From NVTR01 sp965237505 (GTDB lineage: Bacteria; Pseudomonadota; Alphaproteobacteria; Rhodobacterales; Rhodobacteraceae), in contig CBDEFR010000009.1 in NCBI GenBank assembly GCA_965237505.1, forward strand, positions 248,001-312,000: a stretch of 64,000 bases of DNA. Reading direction: 5' to 3'. The notes under the pieces are model-generated. The model was not told where the DNA came from and ran no database searches. It worked only from the letters and a program-made list of their open reading frames with translations. Position 1 is the stretch's first letter. Every line of letters starts with the position of its first letter. The position numbers and the translations under genes are program-made. This document shows, piece after piece, positions 1 through 8,967 of this stretch.

Positions 1-1188
1 CGCAAGTTCCTGAAGGGACGCGATATTGTGCCCGGCCCGCAAACTGTCCACATGCGGCAGCATTTCGCGTATGCCGCGCGCCTTGGGGGCAAAACCGTCC
101 CAGCGCAGCAGCGGGTTTAGCCAGATCACCTTGCGGGCCGACAAGTGCAGCCGTTCCATTTCGCCCGACAGCTGGTGCGAACTGTCGCGATCCAGCCCGT
201 CAGAGATGAGCAAGACAACACCGCCCTGGCCCAGCACCCGGCGCGACCAGTCGCGGTTGAACACGTGCAGGCAGTCACCGATGCGGGTGCCGCCCTGCCA
301 GTCCTGCGCCTCGGCCCCGGCCAGCGCAAGTGCCGCATCGGCGTCGCGCTGGCGCAAATGCCGGGTGATGTTGGTCAGGCGGGTGCCGAAGGTGAAGGAA
401 TGCACGTTTGACCAGCCTTTGCCCTTGGCGTTGGACGCGGCGTGAAGAAAATGCAGAACGGCGCGCGAATAGGTCGACATCGAGCCCGAAATATCGCAGA
501 GCGCCACCAGGTTGGGCCAGCGAACTTTGCGTTGGCGCAGCGCAAGATCGCGGATTTCGCCGCCGTTGCGCATGGCGCGGCGGATGGTGTTGTGCCAGTC
601 GGGCAGACGCCCGGCGCGCGCGGCGCGGGTGCGCCGCGAAGCCAGCGGGCGGGTCGGAATATTGATCTCGGCGATCAACCTCTTGGCGGCGGCCATCTCG
701 TTCGTCGTCATCTGCTCAAAATCCAGATTTTTCAGCGTTTCTAGCGCCGAAAATGTCATCAAGGCGTCGATCTCGACGTCGGTGCCATCCCGCTCGCGCC
801 GCTCTGACGGGTTGCTTTCAGCGCCATCCAAAAGCGCCTCTGCAGCCCGGCGGGCGTCGGCGTCGGCGGAGCGGTCTTTTTGTACGTCGCGCACCGAGGG
901 CAGCAGAATCGCCATCATATGTTCGAGAAACTGCGGATCACGCCAATACAGGCGAAATATCTGCGCAAACACCAGCCGATGTTCGGGGCGCGACACGAAA
1001 CAGGCGTGCAGTGCCCAATAAAAATCGCGCTTGCTGGTAAATCCGGCCGCCTCGACGGCACGAATGGCGTCGGCGACGCGCCCGGGCCCGACCGCAAGGC
1101 CTGCCTTGCGCAGGGCGCGCGCGAAATGGGTGATGTTGGCGACAAAATTGCCGTCCCGGGGCACGGAAAGATCGCTTGCATAGGCCAT
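1..1188 (-). CDS. coxE: CoxE-like VWA domain protein (3' end off the window)
   Basis: The reading frame is open from an ATG at 1188 to the window edge (396 codons seen; the CoxE family is about 390-400 residues, so nearly complete). The N-terminal region (about 1-220) is the helical domain typical of VWA/CoxE proteins. A von Willebrand factor A domain follows, with an intact MIDAS metal-binding motif DISGS near residues 232-236 and a later SDGLD segment. CoxE works with the MoxR-type ATPase CoxD in maturing CoxLMS-type molybdenum hydroxylases. The start overlaps the coxD stop by one base (TGATG), so the two are translationally coupled. The likely client is the hydroxylase encoded 15 kb away at 16.0-19.6 kb. 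The family call is firm; the client is inferred. Confidence 0.9.
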   Translation of the reverse strand, partial: MAYASDLSVPRDGNFVANITHFARALRKAGLAVGPGRVADAIRAVEAAGFTSKRDFYWALHACFVSRPEHRLVFAQIFRLYWRDPQFLEHMMAILLPSVRDVQKDRSADADARRAAEALLDGAESNPSERRERDGTDVEIDALMTFSALETLKNLDFEQMTTNEMAAAKRLIAEINIPTRPLASRRTRAARAGRLPDWHNTIRRAMRNGGEIRDLALRQRKVRWPNLVALCDISGSMSTYSRAVLHFLHAASNAKGKGWSNVHSFTFGTRLTNITRHLRQRDADAALALAGAEAQDWQGGTRIGDCLHVFNRDWSRRVLGQGGVVLLISDGLDRDSSHQLSGEMERLHLSARKVIWLNPLLRWDGFAPKARGIREMLPHVDSLRAGHNIASLQELA

Positions 1189-2102
1189 CAGATCGCGATC
1201 TCTGCGCTGGCCTTGGCGTCTTTCAGGATACGCGCCGCCTCGGAGCCTGAGATTTTGGCGATGTCGTCCTGATATTTCAGGATCGCGCCAAGGGTGTCGG
1301 CGATAACCTGCGGCGAAATCTCGACCGCATCCAGAGCCAGCAGGCATTTCGCCCAATCTATGGTTTCGGCGACGCCGGGCTTTTTGAACAGGTCTTCGCC
1401 GCGTAAGGCTTGGATGAAAGCGGTAATCTGACGGCTGAGGTTTTCGCTGGCCTCTGGGACGCGGGCGCGCAGGATCTCTAGCTCGCGTTCAAAATCCGGG
1501 TAATCGACCCAGTGGTAAAGGCAGCGCCGCTTGAGCGCGTCGTGCACTTCGCGGGTGCGGTTCGAGGTGAGAATGACGATCGGCGGCTCTTTGGCGATAA
1601 TCGTTCCAATTTCGGGGATGGTAACCTGAAAATCACTGAGCGCTTCGAGCAAGAACGCTTCAAACGGCTCATCCGCCCTGTCGAGTTCGTCAATCAGTAA
1701 TATTGGCGGGCCGTCTTTTTGCGGGCTCATGGCTTCCAGCAGCGGGCGGCGGATGAGAAAATCGTCGCTAAACAACTCGCGGTTCAGACTATCGCGGTCT
1801 TTGACGCCTGTGGCCTCGGCGGTGCGGATCGCGATCATCTGGGCCGGGAAGTTCCATTCATACACCGCACTGGATGCATCCAGCCCTTCGTAACATTGCA
1901 GACGGATCAGGCGGCGCCCGAGGGCTGCCGACAACGCCTTGGCAATTTCGGTTTTGCCGACCCCGGCCTCGCCTTCTAGAAACAGCGGCCTGGCCAGCTT
2001 CAGCGCCAGAAAAACCACCGTGGCCAGGGCGCGGCCGCACACATATTTTTGCTGCGAAAGTTTGGCCTGGGCGTCGTCGATTGAAGTGAATTCGGTCGGC
2101 AT
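1188..2102 (-). CDS. coxD: CoxD-like MoxR-family AAA+ ATPase
   Basis: A 304-residue MoxR-family AAA+ ATPase. Walker A is GEAGVGKT at residues 44-51 and Walker B is ILLIDEL at about 134-140. I chose the ATG at 2102 because GGAG lies 11 bases upstream and the protein then begins with the normal MoxR N-terminus; an upstream extension to 2270 looks non-coding. In Oligotropha-type cox clusters CoxD is a chaperone-like ATPase that, with CoxE, helps mature the active-site cluster of the molybdenum enzyme. It overlaps coxE by one base. No other accessory cox gene (coxF, coxG, xdhC-like) is visible in the window, though more could lie beyond the left edge. Confidence 0.92.
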   Translation of the reverse strand: MPTEFTSIDDAQAKLSQQKYVCGRALATVVFLALKLARPLFLEGEAGVGKTEIAKALSAALGRRLIRLQCYEGLDASSAVYEWNFPAQMIAIRTAEATGVKDRDSLNRELFSDDFLIRRPLLEAMSPQKDGPPILLIDELDRADEPFEAFLLEALSDFQVTIPEIGTIIAKEPPIVILTSNRTREVHDALKRRCLYHWVDYPDFERELEILRARVPEASENLSRQITAFIQALRGEDLFKKPGVAETIDWAKCLLALDAVEISPQVIADTLGAILKYQDDIAKISGSEAARILKDAKASAEIAI

Positions 2103-2945
2103 AACGCGCGCATCTCCGCTTTTACACGGCGACACTACGCTGGAAAACGATGGAGGCACACCAAAAAAACCCGCCCAAACCGGTCTTGCAGAGTCATTGA
2201 CAACCGATTCCAAACTGCACTGTTTTCGGTGCCATTCAGGATCGGTCCTGCCCCTGCAGAGCCAGTGCACTGCAGGGGCAGGATGACTAATTCAACCTGA
2301 TATTCAGACCGGCCACCTTAATCGGCGCGCCACGGGAACGGCCCCATCCACATGTCGAGCATCACTCGCCAGACATTCAGCGCCAACCAGTCATAATACC
2401 CGGCCCAGTCTTCGTACTGTGGCAGTTGCACCGCGGTCGCAATGTTCGGAAACGGCGTTCCCTTCTGAAATTCGGCAAAAATTGCGCCTTGCATATCAGC
2501 GATAAATTTGGCCTCCAGAACCACATCTTGCTTGGAGCCAACCGGACTGCCACTTGCAGAATGCGAGAATACCGCCTTGTCAAAGTCAAGTTCTGCCACT
2601 TCGCCCAAGGTGCGCTGCCACTCTTTGATGTTAAAATCGGGGACGATTGCAAACATGACCCGGTTTGGCGTCACCAGATCAGCGACATAGGCGACCTTTG
2701 TTTCGGGCAGCACAAACACGGTCATACCAAGGCCGTGATTCATGCCCAGATAATTCAGTTCAACGGTGGTGCCACCCAGGGTGATTTCGCTTTTGTCACC
2801 GCTCCAGAATTCGTCCGGCAGCACCAGATCGGGGCCTGGATTGGCCTGCATCCAGACATAGGCTTCTTCGTGGGCAATTATCGTTGCACCGGCTTCGCGA
2901 AACACGTTGCCGCCGTTGGCGTGATCCCAATGGTTGTGGCTGGGC

Positions 2946-4141
2946 CTTACCACTGGGCCTTACCAAAAAATCCAAACTTGCCATAATTTAGGGATTTTCT
3001 CATATCCTATGAAGCATCTGCGCAGGAACCGCAGGCCCTGTTTGAAGAGGGAGCAGAGTGATCTTCGGGTTTTGCGAATCCCCTTTTTTCGCCGCTTTCG
3101 GCGACTATTTGTTCATCTGCTGCGCCCGTTGAAACCGCCCAGTACATGGCTATTGCCATGACAAGGATAAGCCTTTCCAGTCGGTCTGGCTTTTTGATTT
3201 GGCTTTGCGCGATGCCAAATCCACGGGTCTTGAAGTCCGAGAACATAGCTTCAATACCCCATCGCATTCCATAATCGAGAACCGTGTATTGTGAAGGCTT
3301 TGCATTCATAGCGATGATCCAGGGCTCAGGGTGACCATCGTCGTGCAATACTCCGATATTCGTAAACACACCTGATCCATAAAGTTCCGCGTTTATAAGC
3401 CCTTGCGGCATCAGCTCCCGGATTTCAATGCAAGACAGCTCGCCACCTTGGTGCTGCAAAGTCAGGTTGCCCTTCAGGCGAATACGATATCCCCAACCAG
3501 CGTCCTGACACCAATGGATTAACCTTTCTGTGTCATAAAATCGATCACCCGTTAACATGACATCAGCCCCTTCAGGCATCCAATCCTGAATGCTGTCCAG
3601 TAACTCTTTTTGGAGAGAAAACCCAATATTGCCTTTTGTCTTGCGCACGCGCCAAGCCACAGGCAAGGCGCGATCACGCATGCGCACTGACAGCATCAAG
3701 ACTTCATGTCCGTCATTGATATGGCTTTGATCCATCATCAAAACGATGGTCTCTCCGTTGGAGGCCAAACGGGTGAATACATCTCCAGCATAGGCCTGCA
3801 TGATTTCCGCGCAATCAATGTGGGAATTGCTCAAAACACGGGAACCATACTGGTACCGATGATCTTTTGTGCCAATGTGACGCGGTAAAGCCGCCGATAA
3901 TTCCATCAAATTCGCACTTCGCACATCAAGAACGATGCTCGAAAGCAGTGTAAGGCCTTCGCAGCGGGATTTATGAAACTTTGGAAGCCGCTCTATAAAA
4001 TCAGCCTTGATAGCTTCGTTTACCTCAGAAAAACCCAATGAAACAACCATACAACATCTCCAATTCTATAACAGGAGACTCCTTGAATCACAGCATGTGG
4101 ACAGATGGCAAGCTTAATTCGCTAAATTGAAGGGTGGTAAG
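2946..4141 (-). mobile_element. IS4-family element, copy A
   Basis: About 1.19 kb, the same element as the copies at 28.4, 43.2 and 50.8 kb. The end at 4141 carries the normal terminal repeat (GAAGGGTGGTAAG). The other end is scrambled: CTTACC occurs twice (2946 and 2959), and the second lacks about seven bases of the terminal repeat found in the intact copy at 43235. The flanks GGCT and GGCTGTGCA look like a damaged 9-bp target duplication. It interrupts the MBL hydrolase gene. Its base composition is visibly more AT-rich than its neighbours. Confidence 0.88.
3007..4050 (-). CDS. IS4-family transposase (copy A, full length)
   Basis: A 347-residue DDE transposase. The diagnostic IS4 YREK signature is present as Y-GM-R-WGI-E-AMFSDF-K. 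The first catalytic Asp is in MDQSHIND and the second in LTGDRFYD. It is nearly identical to the copy at 43290-44333, with a few substitutions (for example SEV/SGV near the N-terminus). The reading frame is intact, so it could be active, although the left terminal repeat of this copy is damaged. Confidence 0.93.
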   Translation of the reverse strand: MVVSLGFSEVNEAIKADFIERLPKFHKSRCEGLTLLSSIVLDVRSANLMELSAALPRHIGTKDHRYQYGSRVLSNSHIDCAEIMQAYAGDVFTRLASNGETIVLMMDQSHINDGHEVLMLSVRMRDRALPVAWRVRKTKGNIGFSLQKELLDSIQDWMPEGADVMLTGDRFYDTERLIHWCQDAGWGYRIRLKGNLTLQHQGGELSCIEIRELMPQGLINAELYGSGVFTNIGVLHDDGHPEPWIIAMNAKPSQYTVLDYGMRWGIEAMFSDFKTRGFGIAQSQIKKPDRLERLILVMAIAMYWAVSTGAADEQIVAESGEKRGFAKPEDHSAPSSNRACGSCADAS

Positions 4142-4411
4142 GGCTGTGCAGCAAATACTTGACCGGCTGGTCGATGACGCTGGCGATCGCTGCCAGCATT
4201 CCTGCTGCATGCTGTGAATTCACCGATTCAATGGCAATCACGCCGGCGCCGGTGACCACGAACATCGAATTGTAGCCATCCTGCGGATCAAAGGCATAGA
4301 CCCCGTCAGCCACCTGCACCACGCTGTCTTGCGCATAAGCAAGCGCCCCGGAACAAGGGCCGCCAAACTGCCCAATAGGGCCAGGTAAGTTGTGCGTAAT
4401 GTCGTTTTCAA

Positions 4412-4560
4412 TTTATCCTCCTGCTTTTTGAACTTTCGGGATCGATGTGCATGTTTTCAGGCCGGTCCCGTGCGGCCTGCAGAAACAACTTGAATTCCGT
4501 ACTGAACGGTACAATAATACAAATGTAACTGGAGGAGTCAACTATTTTGTACTGGATGGT
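4412..4560. promoter_or_regulatory. Divergent intergenic region between MBL gene and tetR
   Basis: 149 bp separate the two divergent starts. GTAC-TGAACG-GTAC at about 4499-4512 is a short inverted repeat that could be a TetR operator. GGAGGAG at 4531-4537 lies 23 bases from the tetR ATG, which is far for a ribosome site. Promoter elements are not obvious. The operator is an inference from layout. Confidence 0.35.
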
Positions 4561-5172
4561 ATGGAAATAAATGGTCCCAAAACTCGCGGTCGTCCGCGGG
4601 CGTTCGTGCGCGACGATGTACTTGACCGGGCCGTCATCGCATTTTGGGCACGCGGCTACAGTGGCGCTTCACTGGACAATCTGACCAACAGTATGGGGAT
4701 CAACCGGCCAAGCCTCTATGCAACATTCGGCAGCAAACATGAGTTGTTCATGGAGGTCATCGACCGGTACGCTGCGACGTTAGGCTGCGTACCGTTTAGT
4801 GCGCTCAAAAGCGGTATTGCCATCAGGCAAGCCGTTGCGGATTTTTTTGAACTCTCAATTCGTTGCGCGACATCAAGGGGTAAACCGCGCGGGTGCCTGA
4901 TCGCAAATGTTGCCACGATCGAAGCTGAAAAGAACGCCCAGGTCAGAGACAAGCTGTCGGCAATGTTTGCCGATACGGACCGGGCAATCACTGATTACTT
5001 CGAGGCCGCAAAAGATGATGGGCGATTGCCGGGTGAACATGAGCCGCAGGCGCTCGCGCGCATGGTGAGCTCGGTCACCCACAGCGTTGCGACGCGCGCG
5101 CGCGCTGGCGCCTCGCGCAAGCAGCTTTCGGTCATGGTCGATGACTTTATGGCTGTGCTGTTTCCCGGCTGA
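4561..5172 (+). CDS. TetR/AcrR-family transcriptional regulator
   Basis: A 203-residue TetR-type regulator from the ATG at 4561. The N-terminal helix-turn-helix is clear (GASLDNLTNSMGINRPSLYATFGSKHELF, roughly residues 37-65), followed by an all-helical ligand/dimer domain. The ATG is preferred because the upstream sequence reads as non-coding, although the strongest Shine-Dalgarno-like sequence is 23 bases upstream. It is divergent from the broken MBL hydrolase, its most likely target, and convergent with the ASPIC/UnbV gene (12-base gap). The ligand cannot be told from sequence. Confidence 0.9.
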   Translation: MEINGPKTRGRPRAFVRDDVLDRAVIAFWARGYSGASLDNLTNSMGINRPSLYATFGSKHELFMEVIDRYAATLGCVPFSALKSGIAIRQAVADFFELSIRCATSRGKPRGCLIANVATIEAEKNAQVRDKLSAMFADTDRAITDYFEAAKDDGRLPGEHEPQALARMVSSVTHSVATRARAGASRKQLSVMVDDFMAVLFPG

Positions 5173-6730
5173 TTACGCTTGGATCAAAGCGGTTTGGCGG
5201 TCAGCGTCGCACCGTTCCGGTTAATTCGCACGATCTGGTTTGGTTCAATTTCCAACCACCGCGATACCGTTCCGTCCGGCCCGATCAAGCGCAGCCGAAG
5301 GGCGTCAGAATTCCCGAGTCCAAAATGCGCCAATGCGGCATTGCCGCTGGCGTGGCCGACGCCAACGGTGATCTCGCGGTGCCAGGATTTGCTGCCGTCA
5401 GTAATCTCGACCCAGCCGCCGACGATCCGCGGATTTGTGCCGGATTGGCGGATCTGCAACAGCAGCCAGTTGCCGCTGTGTGCCGTGGCGTTCTGATAGA
5501 CTTCCAGCGGCGCGTTACGGTTGACGACGACCAGATCGAGCCTGCCGTCAAGGTTCAGGTCGACCAGCGCCGCACCGCGGCTGCGCTCAATGCTGGAAAT
5601 TCCGGCGCTCAGGCCGTGTTCGGCAAAAGTGCCGTCTGACCTCTGCATCAGCAGATTATTCGGGTCCGTCATGGCGCCTTCGGGCATTTGGTCAACGTTG
5701 CCTTTGGCAATGAAAACGTCGTCCATTCCGTCATTATCCACGTCGCCAAATTCCACATGCCATCCGGTCGAGGGGCGCGTATCGTCGCCAATGTAAGGGC
5801 GATGCGCAGTGGTGCCGCGCCCGAAAGGGGCATTCAGAAACGCCGGGCCGCTGACGGACCTGTCAGGCAGCTGCAATATCTGATCGCCCATACTGGTCAG
5901 GAAAACTTCGGGCGCGCCGTCGCCCGAAATATCGCGGCTGGCGATGCCCATGCCCCAAATGCTGAAATCGGTCCAGCCGTCAGCGGCGCCATACAGGCGC
6001 GGCGTCGATTCCATCGCCCACAATTGCTCGGTGCCGCCGCGTGCATAATAATACCGGTCGTTGCTGACCCGCAGGTCCTGGCGACCGTTTCGGCCCCAGT
6101 CCGAAAACAGCATCGAAAGCGGGCAATATCCGGGGTCCAGCCGGGTCACGCCATAGCGCCCGTTGACCGGGCGCATCAGGAAATTGTCGTCGCACACTTC
6201 AAACGGGCCTTCCGGGTCGTCGCGGTTGACATAGTTGCCGATCGCCAGCGTCGGCAGGACGTTATCCGCCTCCCAAGTCGCAGAAAAGGCCGTGGTCCAG
6301 TGGTTTCCGCCGTCAAAAGCCAGGTCGTCAAACTCGCTGAATATGCAGTCCGGCCCGCCTTTCATCAGGCGGTTTTCACCGACCCGCATGATGAACAGGT
6401 CCAAATAACCGTCGCTGTCGATGTCCAGCGGATAGGCACCGGTGACACCGGTAAGTGCTAAGTGTCTGATCCAAAACTAATTGAGTGATTTCAGCGAGTT
6501 GTGATTCAATCGGATTGATAAGATTCGAGGGAGATCACAATGGCCTGGACGGAAACCACTCGCGCCCGATATGAACGGCACTCGGGACGCTATGCAAGCG
6601 ATTTAACTGATCAGGAATGGGGTTTGATCGCGCCATTCCTGCCGCCGCCTAAAACAACTGGTCGTCCGCGTGACCTGCCCCCAATTTGAGGGCCACTTTT
6701 AGGTAGACTCTGTTCCTCTTTTGTTTGCCA

Positions 6731-7597
6731 TTATTCGGCGGCGTGAGCAATGGGCGGTGGCGCGGAGCCTTCAGATAGCTCAAGCGTCGCTGCCCATTGC
6801 GGTTTATGGAAAGGCCTGTTTGCGGCAAATTCTTCCGGGGTTTGATAGTTCAGCGAAGAGTGGGGCCGGTTTTGATTGTAATCGATCCGCCAGTCCTCGA
6901 TGATCCTTTCTGCCTCGGCCAGCGAGGTGAACCAGTTCAAGTTCAGGCATTCTTCGCGAAACCGGCCGTTGAAACTTTCGATGTAGGCGTTCTGGGTCGG
7001 CTTGCCCGGGTCGATGAAGTAGAGCTGCACGCCGTGATCATCTGCCCAGCCATCAAGCGCGCGGCCTCGTAGTTCAGGCCCATTGTCAACGGTCAGAACA
7101 TCCGGGTACCCCCGCTCACGAGCCACCCGTTCCAGCATTTCCACCACGCGGGAGCCGGGGATCGACAGGGCCACATCAATCGCCGGACATTCCCGTGTGC
7201 AGTCGTCTTTCAGATTGACGGTGCGGAACTTCCTGCCGTTGGCGAGCGCATCCATGGTGAAGTCCAGGCTCCACCGCTGGTTGGCGGCGATCGGGCACCA
7301 GGCGCCTTCGCGCACGCCCTTGGGGATTTTCTTGCGATTGCGGCGGCGCAGGGTCAGGCGCTCCTCTCGGTAAAGTCGCTCCACCACTTTCACGTTCACC
7401 TTGAAACCCTCCTGGCCAAGCTTGGCATGCAACATGCGATAGCCATAGCGTCGGTGTTTGCCGGAAAGCGTGACCAGCCGTTCCCGTATCCTCGCATGGC
7501 GATCCGGCCTTCCTCTGTATTCATTACTCGATCTGGAAAACCCAATCAGCCCACAGGCCCGCCGAGTTGAAAACTGATAGTCACGGCAAAGAACCAT
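6731..7597 (-). CDS. IS3-family OrfB (integrase-core transposase)
   Basis: 288 residues with the rve-type DDE core: LDFTMDAL, TVDNGPEL and the Glu in AYIESFNGRFREECL. An N-terminal HTH_21-type segment (YGYRMLHAKLGQEGFKVN) is present. The frame is intact. It belongs with the OrfA at 7624-7890. Confidence 0.92.
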   Translation of the reverse strand: MVLCRDYQFSTRRACGLIGFSRSSNEYRGRPDRHARIRERLVTLSGKHRRYGYRMLHAKLGQEGFKVNVKVVERLYREERLTLRRRNRKKIPKGVREGAWCPIAANQRWSLDFTMDALANGRKFRTVNLKDDCTRECPAIDVALSIPGSRVVEMLERVARERGYPDVLTVDNGPELRGRALDGWADDHGVQLYFIDPGKPTQNAYIESFNGRFREECLNLNWFTSLAEAERIIEDWRIDYNQNRPHSSLNYQTPEEFAANRPFHKPQWAATLELSEGSAPPPIAHAAE

Positions 7598-7623
7598 GAC
7601 TGCTTCCCGGCGGCTTGCAGGCT

Positions 7624-7890
7624 TCAGAAGTTTTTTGCCAGAAGCCCTTTCAGGCCAGCATTATCAAGCATGGTTTCGGCCAGCAGCTTCTTCAGCTTGC
7701 CGTTCTCCGATTCCAGGTCTTTCAGCCGCCTGACATCGGAAATCTGAAGGCCGCCATACCTGGCTTTCCATTTGTAAAAGGTGGCATCCGACATACCGTG
7801 CTTACGGCACAACTCGGACACTTTCGCACCCGCCGCATACTCCTGAATGATCCGAACAATCTGCTCTTCGCTAAACCGTGACTTGCGCAT
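7624..7890 (-). CDS. IS3-family OrfA (helix-turn-helix)
   Basis: 88 residues. It begins MRKSRFSEEQIVRIIQEY and has the Tnp_1-type HTH (SELCRKHGMSDATFYKWKARY) followed by a leucine-rich helix (LKDLESENGKLKKLL). It is the DNA-binding half of the transposase and is normally joined to OrfB by programmed -1 frameshifting. OrfB starts 26 bases beyond its stop in another frame. Confidence 0.92.
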   Translation of the reverse strand: MRKSRFSEEQIVRIIQEYAAGAKVSELCRKHGMSDATFYKWKARYGGLQISDVRRLKDLESENGKLKKLLAETMLDNAGLKGLLAKNF

Positions 7891-8967
7891 TCTATGTTCT
7901 CCTCGTTCTCGTGAACATTAAGCGAACAGATCCTCCTTTCAAATGGACCAGTTTTCGGGGAGCAGGTCACGCGCAGCACGGCGATGCGCGATGTTCTGGA
8001 TGCCATTTTGTACATCGCCAGCGCCGGGTGTGCGTGGCGTATGCTGCCCAATGATTTCCCGCCAGTGTCCACCGTGCGCTACTATTTCTATGGCTGGCGC
8101 AACGATGGCATCTTTGAAGTGATCAGCCATTTTCTGGTGGCGACGGCGCGCGAGTTTCATGGCAAGAAGCCCGGCCCCACCGCTGGTGTCATTGATAGCC
8201 AGACCATAAAAACAACGGAAAGCGGTGGCATTTCGGGCTATGACGCGGGCAAGAAAACCAAGAGCCGCAAGCGCCACATTGTCACCGACACGCTCGGGTT
8301 TATGGTTGGGTTGGTCGTGCATAGCGCCGGTATTCAAGACCGTGATGGCGCACCGGAAGTGTTGAAATCCATCCGGTATTCCCATCCAAACTTGCGCCAT
8401 ATCTTTGCGGATGGCGGTTATGCCGGACCAAAGCTGCGCGACGCTCTTGAAGGCATCGGTGACTGGACAATCCAGATCGTCAAGCGCTTCGACACTGCGG
8501 AAGGCTTCGAAGTCATTCCCAGAAGATGGGTCGTCGAGCGCACCTTCGCATGGCTCAACCGCTGCCGGCGATTGGCCAAAGATTGGGAAAAATCCATCGC
8601 AAGTTCACAGGCATGGATACTCGTTGCACATATCAAAACCCTCACGCGTAAAATTGCAAGGCATTGTAATCATGCGTAGAGTTTTGAATCAAACACTAAG
8701 GTCGAAGGGGTGTCGGCGGTCAGCGAAATCTGCGCACCACGCATCAAAGTGGTGTTGCGCAAAAGTGTGGCAGTGGACGCGTCGCCTGCAACATAGAGGT
8801 CCGCCATTAGGTCGCCGTCGCAGTCAAAACTCGCAACTCCGCCGCCGACGAAATGCTCCCACCCGCCGGTGTATTGATGGCTAAGCTGCAAATCGGCTGT
8901 GCGGTTCGTGAACACAGGTTCAGCGGTCGCACCGGTGGCGGCGAGCAGCGCCAACACGGCCGTCAGG

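Larger units (their letters stand above)
2318..4411 (-). pseudogene. MBL-fold metallo-hydrolase, broken by IS4 copy A and a frameshift
   Basis: The two halves of one metallo-beta-lactamase-fold gene lie on either side of an IS4-family element. The N-terminal part (4142-4411) ends in LLHS. The C-terminal part (2318 to about 2945) resumes as HNHWDHANGG, so the zinc motif HSHNHWDH is split at its second residue. The likely start is a TTG at 4411, with AGGAGG five bases upstream, encoding a signal peptide. The signal-peptide frame and the frame of the mature domain (GALAYAQDSVVQ) differ by one base near 4343-4350, so there is also a frameshift. Intact length would be about 295 residues. It is divergent from the TetR gene at 4561, a plausible regulator. 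Substrate is unknown. Confidence 0.8.
6671..7969 (-). mobile_element. IS3-family element (IS407/IS51-like), complete, inside IS5
   Basis: 1299 bp with terminal repeats beginning TGACCTGC (left) and ending GCAGGTCA (right). It is flanked by a perfect 4-bp duplication CGCG (6667-6670 and 7970-7973). It carries the usual orfA/orfB pair on the minus strand, both open, so it may be active. Confidence 0.93.
6540..8679 (+). pseudogene. IS5-family transposase, interrupted by IS3
   Basis: Codons 1-43 (6540-6670) encode the N-terminal DUF4096-type segment (DQEWGLIAPFLPPPK). The DDE domain resumes at 7974 (GVIDSQTIKT, ADGGYAGPKL, RWVVERTFAWL). Removing the IS3 element and one CGCG duplication gives a continuous 278-residue frame, normal for the family. 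The IS3 insertion inactivated it. Confidence 0.9.
6462..8696 (+). mobile_element. IS5-family element (IS1031-like), carrying a nested IS3
   Basis: Ends are GTGTCTGATCCAAAACT at left and the matching inverted sequence at right, flanked by the 3-bp duplication TAA (6459-6461 and 8697-8699). A TNA 3-bp duplication is typical of the IS1031 group. An IS3-family element (6671-7969) is inserted within it, so this is a two-level nest inside the ASPIC/UnbV gene. Confidence 0.9.

Noticed and set aside
2940..2960. Perfect 9-bp duplication for IS4 copy A
   Set aside because: The left junction is scrambled (CTTACC twice), so only a partial GGCT match can be seen.
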